Position numbers and translations under genes: made by a program. Shown here one piece after another: positions 7,216 to 13,019 of a DNA stretch of 13,019 nt (within the stretch, counting starts at the first letter, position 1; each line of letters starts with the position of its first letter). Source of the DNA: Pseudomonadota bacterium. GTDB lineage: Bacteria; Pseudomonadota; Gammaproteobacteria; Pseudomonadales; UBA5518. The notes below the pieces were generated by a model. The model was not told the DNA's origin. It searched no databases and saw only the letters and a list, made by a program, of their open reading frames with translations. The stretch is taken from NCBI GenBank assembly GCA_963204845.1, contig CAUJIL010000265.1:1-13019 (forward strand). The letters are read 5' to 3'.

Positions 7216-7234
7216 CGGCCGCTACGGCCGTTCC

Positions 7235-7240
7235 AGGAGG
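7235..7240 (+). promoter_or_regulatory. Strong ribosome binding site of the receptor gene
   Basis: AGGAGG, four bases before the ATG at 7245 and seven before the adjacent in-frame ATG at 7248. The spacing favours the second ATG; the protein differs by one methionine. Confidence 0.75.
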
Positions 7241-7244
7241 ATAA

Positions 7245-9563
7245 ATGATGAACAACAACGGTTTCGCGGCGGCTCGCACGCTGCTCGCGCTGGCGGTGGC
7301 CGCGGCGGGCGCCCCCGCTCTCGCCGCCCCGGCGCTCGAGGAGATCATCGTCACCGCGCAGAAGCGCGAGCAGACGCTGCAGGAGATCCCGGTCGCCGTC
7401 TCCGCCTACAGCGGGGATTTCATCGTCGAGTCCAACGTCGGCGACATCCGCGGCCTGGTCGACCTGACCCCGGGTTTCAACGGCAAGACCGAGGACAGTT
7501 TCATCGATGCGCTGGCGATCCGCGGCATCGTGACCAACGACTTCGGCATCGGCGGCGACCCTTCGGTGCCGATCTTCACCGACGGCGTCTGGCAGGGCCG
7601 CAACGGCGGCGTGCAGATGAACTTCTATGACATCGAACGCGTCGAGGTGGTGAAGGGCCCGCAGGCAACGCTGTTCGGGCGCAACGCGATCGCCGGCGCG
7701 GTCAGCATCATCACCAACAAGCCGATCGACGAGTTCGAGGCGCGCCTCAGTGCCGGCGTCGAGGAATACGGGCATGTCGAGGCGCACGGCATGGTCAACC
7801 TGCCACTCAGCGAGAACTGGTACCTGCGTGCCAACCTGCAGGGAATGCGTGACGACGGCTGGCTGGACAACCTGGCCGGCGGTGACGACCTGGGCGAGCA
7901 CGAGCAGCTTTCCGCGCGCCTGGCGCTGCGCTACGCCGGGGAGAACTTCGATGCGACTGTGTCCTTCGGCGTCGAGGATCGCAGCCAGGACCCCTCGGTG
8001 TACTGGGACCCCAGCCTCGGTATCGACGAGGACGAGGTGAACACCGACCTCGGCGACCGGGGCTACGACCGCTCCGAAATCTATTCGCTGACCGCGAACC
8101 TGCGCTGGGATCTCGGCGAGGACTACAGCGTGACCTCGATCACCGGCGTCAAGACCTACGATTTCGAGTACCTCGAGGACTACGACGCGCGTCCCGAGCG
8201 CATCAACCTGTACGGACAGGACAACGACGTCGAGTACTACAGCCAGGAACTGCGGTTGAACTTCGAAGGCGAACGCGTGAGCTGGTTCGTCGGCGCGGCC
8301 GGCTACGTCGAACTGGTCGAGGGGCAGTTCCTGTTCGGCTACAACGAGAAGGCGCTGTGCAACGCGGTCGGGCGTACCGATGCCGGGGATTTCAGTGGCC
8401 CGGTCACCGGCGGCTGCAACGACCCGGTGTTCGAGGAGTACTGGGAGGCGGACATCGATCCGGCGGACATCGTGGGCCGCAAGAGCGAGGATTCGTGGAA
8501 CGACATGGAGAGCCGCGGCGTCTCGTTCTACGGTGACATGACGTGGGCGCTGAGCGAGCGGCTGGACCTCACGGTCGGCGCGCGCTGGACCTACGACGAG
8601 AAGGACATGCGCACGCGCGTGGCGAACAGCGGCGGTGCGCTGGGCAACAACTTCTCGTGGGAATACCACACCCGCGGCTGGGTGCACGCCGACGACGACT
8701 GGAACGAATTCACGCCGCGCGTGGCCGTGAACTACGAGCTGAACGACGAGGTTTCGCTGTACGCGAACGTCTCCACCGGCTACAAGGCCGGTGGCTTCGG
8801 CACCTTCGGCATCACGGTGCCGGATGCCGACGGCGACGGCGAGATCGACGTCACCCCGAGCGGGCAGGCGTCACCCGACAGCGTACCCACGGTCTTCGAT
8901 CCGGAGACTTCGATCAGCTACGAGGCCGGGGTGAAGACGCGCCTGCTCGACGACACGCTGCAGCTCAACGCGGCGCTGTTCACCTACGTCTACGAAGACC
9001 TGCAGCTGATCTATTTCGATCAGGGTTCGCAGCTGGTGCAGAACCTCGGCGAGGCCGAGAACACCGGTCTCGAGCTCGATGCGCGCTGGCTGATCGGCGA
9101 GCGTCTCGACCTGTTCGCGGCGCTGGCGTGGATGGACTCCGAGATCACCGACGCCAAGGAGATGAGCGCGATCGGCGTCTGCGAGGATTGCGGCGGCAAC
9201 CGCATGCCGATGGCGCCCGAGTGGAGCGGGGCGGTGCACCTGACCTGGCGCGCACCGGTGTGGTGCGGCGAGATGTTTGCCAAGGGCGAATACGCGTTCC
9301 AGGACAAGATGTACAGCGATCTCGACAACATCGAGGCGATCGCCGTCGATTCGTGGGGGCAGTGGAACTTCCGCGCCGGTTATGACGACGAGGGCGACTG
9401 GGGCATGGCGGTCTATGTCGAGAACGCCTTCGACGAGGAGTATTTCGAGCGTGGCTGGGCCAATGCCGATCCGCGCAACGAGTACGGCTACGGGCTGACC
9501 AACACGCTGGTATGGCCCGCCAAGCCGCGCACCTTCGGCGCCAGCGCGTACATGAACTTCTGA
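7245..9563 (+). CDS. TonB-dependent outer-membrane receptor
   Basis: A complete 772-residue receptor. Residues 1-27 are a signal peptide (hydrophobic core LLALAVAAAGA, likely cleavage after ALA). A TonB box EEIIVTAQ follows at 32-39, then a plug domain to about residue 160 with IRG (92-94), ERVEVVKGPQATLFGRNAIAG (131-151) and the usual ITNKP end. The rest is a 22-strand-type barrel with alternating aromatic strands, ending in the outer-membrane signature ASAYMNF. The style resembles the large receptor class used for carbohydrates, peptides and other nutrients as much as siderophores. The long loops are very acidic. One contains the Ca2+-loop-like DADGDGEID (527-535), and there are five cysteines (372, 391, 646, 649, 674), including a CEDC. 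It lies between hydrolase and synthetase genes, so its ligand probably feeds that pathway; this is inference. Confidence 0.93.
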   Translation: MMNNNGFAAARTLLALAVAAAGAPALAAPALEEIIVTAQKREQTLQEIPVAVSAYSGDFIVESNVGDIRGLVDLTPGFNGKTEDSFIDALAIRGIVTNDFGIGGDPSVPIFTDGVWQGRNGGVQMNFYDIERVEVVKGPQATLFGRNAIAGAVSIITNKPIDEFEARLSAGVEEYGHVEAHGMVNLPLSENWYLRANLQGMRDDGWLDNLAGGDDLGEHEQLSARLALRYAGENFDATVSFGVEDRSQDPSVYWDPSLGIDEDEVNTDLGDRGYDRSEIYSLTANLRWDLGEDYSVTSITGVKTYDFEYLEDYDARPERINLYGQDNDVEYYSQELRLNFEGERVSWFVGAAGYVELVEGQFLFGYNEKALCNAVGRTDAGDFSGPVTGGCNDPVFEEYWEADIDPADIVGRKSEDSWNDMESRGVSFYGDMTWALSERLDLTVGARWTYDEKDMRTRVANSGGALGNNFSWEYHTRGWVHADDDWNEFTPRVAVNYELNDEVSLYANVSTGYKAGGFGTFGITVPDADGDGEIDVTPSGQASPDSVPTVFDPETSISYEAGVKTRLLDDTLQLNAALFTYVYEDLQLIYFDQGSQLVQNLGEAENTGLELDARWLIGERLDLFAALAWMDSEITDAKEMSAIGVCEDCGGNRMPMAPEWSGAVHLTWRAPVWCGEMFAKGEYAFQDKMYSDLDNIEAIAVDSWGQWNFRAGYDDEGDWGMAVYVENAFDEEYFERGWANADPRNEYGYGLTNTLVWPAKPRTFGASAYMNF

Positions 9564-9581
9564 GACGATACCCCACCGACA

Positions 9582-9609
9582 GCGAAGCCGGCGTCTCCGC
9601 CGGCTTCGC
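9582..9609 (+). terminator. Perfect 12-bp hairpin between receptor and synthetase genes
   Basis: The arms at 9582-9593 and 9598-9609 pair perfectly over 12 bases with a TCTC loop, 18 bases after the receptor stop and 20 bases before the synthetase start. Only CGTTC follows, so the U-tract is weak, as is common in GC-rich genomes. It is most likely a terminator or partial terminator separating high receptor expression from the downstream enzymes, or a 3' stabiliser of the receptor message. A near-symmetric stem would also act on the other strand. Confidence 0.65.
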
Positions 9610-9629
9610 CGTTCAGGGCCGGTGACAGC

Positions 9630-10994
9630 ATGCACAGCGAAGCGCAGTCCTGCAGCGAGTCCGCGCACTTCCTCCAGCGCAACCCCGACGTCGAGGTCGT
9701 CGAGGTGCTGCTGCCGGACATCAACGGCCAGATGCGTGGCAAGTGGGTCGGCCGCGACGGTCTCGGCAAGGTGTTCACCGGCGGCTACAAGCTGCCCGTG
9801 TCGACGGTCGCCTTCGACATCTGGGGCCGTGACATCGGCGCCACCGTGTTCGCCGACGGCGACGCCGACGGCGTCTGCCTGCCGGTGCCCGGCACGCTGA
9901 CGCGGGTGCCCTGGCTCGCGCGGCCTACGGGTCAGTTGCTGGTGTCGATGGGCAGCGTGGACGCGCGGCCCTACGCCGGCGATGCGCGCACCGTGCTGGC
10001 CGGCGTGCTGGCACGCTACGCGCGGCTCGGCCTGCGCCCGGTGGTGGCGGCCGAGATGGAGTTCTACCTGTTCGAGCGCGAACGCGCCCCGGACGGCACG
10101 CCGCGGCACTCGCAGACCGCCAGCGGCGCCCGGGAGCTGATCGGCGGCCAGACCTACGGCATCGACGCGATGCAGGACATCGCGGAGCTGATGCACGGCG
10201 TGCGCGAGGCGGCGCGCGTGCAGGAGTTGCCGGTGGACACGCTGATCGCCGAGGCGGCCCCGTCGCAGTTCGAGATCAACCTGCTGCACCGCGACGACGC
10301 GCTGCGCGCCTGCGACGAGGCGCTGCTGCTCAAGCGCGCGATCCGTGGCGTCGCGCGTGCCGCGAACCGGCACGCCTCGTTCATGGCCAAGCCGTTCGGC
10401 CACCTCGCGGGCAGCGGCATGCACATTCATTGCAGCCTGATCGACGCCGACGGACGCAACGTGTTCGACGACGACACCGACCACGGCAGCCAGATGCTGC
10501 GCCACGCGGTCGCCGGCTGCCTCGCGACGATGGGCGAGGCGATGGCGTTGTTCGCGCCGAACGCCAACTCGTACCGCCGTTTCCGCCCCGGTTCGCACGC
10601 GCCGCACGCGCCCACCTGGGGCTACGAGAATCGCACCACCGCGGTGCGCATCCCGGGCGGTTCGCGCCGCGCGATCCGTCTCGAGCACCGCGTCTGCGGG
10701 GCCGACGCGAACCCGTACCTGACGGTGGCCGCGCTGCTCGCCGGCGCGCTGCACGGCATCGAGCACCGGCTGCAGCCGCCGGCGCCGGTGGCGGGCGATG
10801 CCTACGCGCAGCACCCGCCGGGGCTGCCGCGCTTCTGGCCCGACGCGCTGCGCGCCTTCGAACGTTCGGAGTTCGTCGGCGAGTACCTCGGCGAGGAGAT
10901 CCGGCGCGTCTACCTCGGTTCGAAGTGGCAGGAACTCGAGGAGCTGAACACCCACGTGCCGGCGGTCGAATACGATGCGTACCTGGATCTGTAG
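9630..10994 (+). CDS. puuA: Glutamine synthetase-like gamma-glutamylpolyamine synthetase (PuuA family)
   Basis: A 454-residue ATP-dependent ligase of the glutamine synthetase superfamily, close in length to E. coli PuuA. The beta-grasp N-domain (to about 110) is followed by the catalytic domain. Metal ligands are visible in AEMEF (E142, E144), in EAAPSQFE (E208, E215) and at H265 in GSGMHIH. The ATP-side loop NSYRRFRPG is at 313-321 and RLEHRVCGADANPYL at 350-364. Housekeeping GlnA has a longer chain and a C-terminal adenylylation-tyrosine region not seen here. PuuA-type enzymes join glutamate to putrescine or other amines. The start has only a GGTGA sequence four bases upstream and lies just beyond a strong hairpin. 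With the PuuD-like gene it forms the entry and exit steps of a gamma-glutamylation cycle; ethanolamine, isopropylamine or spermine are alternative substrates. Confidence 0.88.
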   Translation: MHSEAQSCSESAHFLQRNPDVEVVEVLLPDINGQMRGKWVGRDGLGKVFTGGYKLPVSTVAFDIWGRDIGATVFADGDADGVCLPVPGTLTRVPWLARPTGQLLVSMGSVDARPYAGDARTVLAGVLARYARLGLRPVVAAEMEFYLFERERAPDGTPRHSQTASGARELIGGQTYGIDAMQDIAELMHGVREAARVQELPVDTLIAEAAPSQFEINLLHRDDALRACDEALLLKRAIRGVARAANRHASFMAKPFGHLAGSGMHIHCSLIDADGRNVFDDDTDHGSQMLRHAVAGCLATMGEAMALFAPNANSYRRFRPGSHAPHAPTWGYENRTTAVRIPGGSRRAIRLEHRVCGADANPYLTVAALLAGALHGIEHRLQPPAPVAGDAYAQHPPGLPRFWPDALRAFERSEFVGEYLGEEIRRVYLGSKWQELEELNTHVPAVEYDAYLDL

Positions 10995-11017
10995 TCTGGA
11001 GCTGGCGGAATGAGGGG

Positions 11018-12292
11018 ATGGTCGTGAGGCGGATGCTCGCGATGGGGCTGCTGCTGGTGGCAGGGGCTGCGCAGGCGGCGGACACGCTGATCACGGCGGC
11101 ACGGCTGCTCGACGTGCGCAGCGGACGCCTGCTCGACAGTCCGTCGATCCTGGTGCGCGAGGGACGCATCGTCGCGGTGACGCACGGCGCGCAGCCGGCG
11201 CCCGGCTCGCCCGAGGTGACCGTGATCCGGCTCGACGGCATGACGCTGCTGCCCGGCCTGATCGACATGCACACCCACATCGACAGCGATCCGCACTACG
11301 GTGGCTACACGGGGCTGCAGTTCAACGACCGCTTCTGGTCGATGATCGCGGTGCCGCACGCCGCGCGCACGCTGGATGCCGGTTTCACCACGATCCGCAA
11401 CGTCGGCTCCAGCGAGTGGAACGACGTCGGGTTGCGCGAGGCGATCGACGCCGGCAAGGTGCGCGGGCCGCGCATCGTAAGCGCCGCGCACGCCTTCGGC
11501 TCGACCGGCGGGCATTGCGACTCGACCTTCTTCCCGCCGTCGATGCGCGAGCAGAGCGCCTACAACGCCGACAGCCCCGACGAGGGACGCCAGCGCGTGC
11601 GCGAGCTGCGCAAGTACGGCGCGCAGCTGATCAAGATCTGCGCCACCGGCGGCGTGTTCTCGCGCAACACCGAACCAGGGCAGCAGCAGCTCAGCCTGCG
11701 CGAGATGAACGCGATCGTCGAGGAGGCGCATATGCAGGGGCTGCGGGTCGCCGCGCACGCGCACGGCGCCGCCGGCATCAAGGACGCGATCCGCGCCGGC
11801 GTCGACACCATCGAGCACGCCAGCCTGATCGACGACGAGGGGATCCGGCTCGCGCGCGAGAGGGGCGCCTGGCTGTCGATGGACATCTACAACACCGAGT
11901 ACACGCAGGCCGAGGGGCGGCGCAACGGGGTGCTCGAGGACAACCTGCGCAAGGACCGCGAGATCGCGGAAATCCAGCGCGAGGGCTTTCGCAAGGCCTT
12001 CGCCGCGGGCGTGAGGATGGTCTACGGCACCGATGCGGGCGTGCACCCGCACGGCGACAACGCGCGCCAGTTCCGCTGGATGGTGCAGTACGGCATGAAA
12101 CCGATCGACGCGATCCGCGCCGCCACGCTGAACGCGGCCGAGGCGCTCGACAGCGCCGACGTCGGCGTTGTCGAGGCCGGACGCTATGCCGACCTCGTCG
12201 CGGTGACCGGCGACCCCACCGCCGATGTGACGCTGCTGGAAGACATTGCGGTCGTGATCAAGGGCGGCGAACTGGTCAGGGACGCGCGCTGA
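11018..12292 (+). CDS. Exported metal-dependent amidohydrolase (imidazolonepropionase/prolidase-like)
   Basis: A 424-residue amidohydrolase-superfamily enzyme with a signal peptide: RR, then the core MLAMGLLLVAGAAQA, cleaved before ADT near residue 20. It is therefore predicted to be periplasmic, or anchored only by an uncleaved helix. The binuclear metal site is complete: HTH (H85, H87), the bridging-lysine motif K206 in LIKICATGG, HAH (H247, H249), IEH (H267) and GTD (D339). This subgroup includes imidazolonepropionase-like enzymes and Xaa-Pro/Xaa-Arg dipeptidases; the exact reaction is unknown. An alternative start is GTG at 11024, six bases after AGGGG, which gives a tighter signal peptide; ATG at 11018 has poor spacing. 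The gap to the synthetase gene is 23 bases, and the transporter gene starts three bases after the stop, so peptide or amide hydrolysis coupled to uptake is inferred. Confidence 0.9.
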   Translation: MVVRRMLAMGLLLVAGAAQAADTLITAARLLDVRSGRLLDSPSILVREGRIVAVTHGAQPAPGSPEVTVIRLDGMTLLPGLIDMHTHIDSDPHYGGYTGLQFNDRFWSMIAVPHAARTLDAGFTTIRNVGSSEWNDVGLREAIDAGKVRGPRIVSAAHAFGSTGGHCDSTFFPPSMREQSAYNADSPDEGRQRVRELRKYGAQLIKICATGGVFSRNTEPGQQQLSLREMNAIVEEAHMQGLRVAAHAHGAAGIKDAIRAGVDTIEHASLIDDEGIRLARERGAWLSMDIYNTEYTQAEGRRNGVLEDNLRKDREIAEIQREGFRKAFAAGVRMVYGTDAGVHPHGDNARQFRWMVQYGMKPIDAIRAATLNAAEALDSADVGVVEAGRYADLVAVTGDPTADVTLLEDIAVVIKGGELVRDAR

Positions 12293-12295
12293 GCC

Positions 12296-13019
12296 ATGGC
12301 GCTGCTGCAACTCGACGAGGCGCAGATCCGCGGCTGGACGCGCGAGCAGAAGGACCGCTGGTGGCTGGAAAGCGTCTACCGCGGCGACATGGCGCAGCTC
12401 ACGCTGCGCTTGGGACTCTCGGGCTTCGTGCTCGGCGGCGTGCTCGCGGCCACCGCGCTCTACATCGGCGGCAAGACGGGCATCTCGATCGGTGTCGGGC
12501 TGACCTCGGTGATCCTCGCGTTCGCGATCTTCCGGGTGCTCGCCGGCGCGGGGCTGGTGCGCGACCTGACGATCCTCGAGAACAACTGCACGCAGTCGAT
12601 CGCGACCGCGGCCGGCTACATGATCACGCCGCTGATCTCGAGCCTCGCGGCGTACATGCTGGTCACCGGGCACATCGTGCCGTGGTGGCAGATGGTGATC
12701 TGGACCACGGTGATCTCGATCCTCGGCGTGCTGGTCGCGTTTCCGCTGAAACGCCGTTTCATCAACGACGAGCAGCTCCCGTTCCCGGAGGGCCGTGCCT
12801 GCGGCGTGGTGCTCGATTCGCTGTACGACGGGCACGCGGCCGATGGCATGTTCAAGGCGCGGCTGCTCGCGGCGAGTGCCTCGCTGGCGGCACTGTACCA
12901 GTTCGTCTCCAGCGACGGCTGGATGCGCCTGCTGCAGTTCCGCCTGCTGCGCCTCGACCGCTGGGCCGGGCTGCGCGAGCCGTGGCATTTCATCGAGCGC
13001 TTCGACACCTACTACTACC
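12296..13019 (+). CDS. OPT-family oligopeptide transporter, N-terminal part (cut by window edge)
   Basis: An open frame runs from ATG 12296 to the right edge for 241 codons with no stop. A polar N-terminus containing QKDRWWLESVYRGDM (18-32) is followed by membrane helices at about 37-58, 63-83 and 104-150. The OPT signatures ENNCTQSIATAAG (95-107) and LPFPEGRACG (161-170) are present. Bacterial OPT proteins are usually over 550 residues, so more than half lies outside the window. OPT proteins move peptides, or metal chelates in the yellow-stripe branch, across the inner membrane with protons. The start is three bases after the amidohydrolase stop and has no good Shine-Dalgarno, so it is probably translated by coupling. 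Together with the receptor and the exported hydrolase it suggests a peptide-like substrate. Confidence 0.9.
   Translation, partial: MALLQLDEAQIRGWTREQKDRWWLESVYRGDMAQLTLRLGLSGFVLGGVLAATALYIGGKTGISIGVGLTSVILAFAIFRVLAGAGLVRDLTILENNCTQSIATAAGYMITPLISSLAAYMLVTGHIVPWWQMVIWTTVISILGVLVAFPLKRRFINDEQLPFPEGRACGVVLDSLYDGHAADGMFKARLLAASASLAALYQFVSSDGWMRLLQFRLLRLDRWAGLREPWHFIERFDTYYY

Noticed and set aside
7216..7230. Small inverted repeat CGGCC-GCTAC-GGCCG before the receptor ribosome site
   Set aside because: A 5-bp GC stem is expected often by chance in such GC-rich sequence; too short to call a regulatory element.
6537..10955. Two long minus-strand open frames (6537-8687 and 8871-10955) opposite puuD, the receptor and the synthetase
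   Set aside because: Compositionally biased translations without domains, mirroring well-supported genes on the other strand.
9630..10994. Housekeeping glutamine synthetase (glnA)
   Set aside because: The chain is shorter, lacks the adenylylation-site region, has PuuA-like spacing of motifs, and sits with polyamine genes rather than with ntrBC.
10910..12988. A 692-codon open minus-strand frame opposite the amidohydrolase and OPT genes
   Set aside because: No family motif or hydrophobic pattern, and the opposite strand carries two clear genes with complete motifs. Shadow frame.
1..13019. tRNA, rRNA, CRISPR arrays, insertion sequences or prophage genes
   Set aside because: None seen on reading both strands: no direct-repeat arrays, no transposase or integrase motifs and no terminal inverted repeats bounding a gene.

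Overview
The window comes from a high-GC Gram-negative bacterium, most likely a gammaproteobacterium or another member of the Pseudomonadota. This inference rests on the strong G/C third-position bias, a TonB-dependent outer-membrane receptor, strong GGAGG ribosome sites and the gene families present; no rRNA or other phylogenetic marker is in view. No mobile element, tRNA, rRNA or CRISPR array was seen. Genes are packed with short gaps, and the longest gene-free stretch is 168 bases.

Left part, minus strand (1-3144): a three-gene stress and ion module read right to left. It holds a small GlsB/YeaQ-type membrane protein, a Kef-type monovalent cation/proton antiporter with a C-terminal RCK regulatory domain, and a tandem universal stress protein. 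The last two genes overlap by ATGA, and the Usp gene runs off the left edge a few codons before its expected end. A perfect 10-bp GC hairpin lies between the first two genes.

Middle, minus strand (3226-6209): a SpuC-type class III aminotransferase followed 35 bases later by an APC-superfamily amino acid/polyamine permease. A 168-base divergent control region (6210-6377) separates them from the plus-strand genes. It holds a perfect TTGACA -35 box facing the aminotransferase and a short dyad facing the plus-strand genes.

Right part, plus strand (6378-13019): a PuuD-like gamma-glutamyl-GABA hydrolase, a TonB-dependent receptor, a PuuA-like gamma-glutamylpolyamine synthetase, an exported metal-dependent amidohydrolase, and the first 241 codons of an OPT-family transporter cut by the right edge. 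A perfect 12-bp hairpin lies between the receptor and the synthetase genes.

Taken together, 3226-13019 reads as one nitrogen-scavenging locus. Permease, gamma-glutamyl ligase, aminotransferase and gamma-glutamyl hydrolase are the enzymes of polyamine or amine catabolism. Interleaved with them are an outer-membrane receptor, a predicted periplasmic hydrolase and an oligopeptide-type inner-membrane transporter, which suggests that a larger amine-containing or peptide-like compound is imported and dismantled. The oxidoreductase (PuuB), aldehyde dehydrogenase (PuuC) and regulator (PuuR) of the classical pathway are not in the window. The substrate cannot be deduced from the sequence alone.
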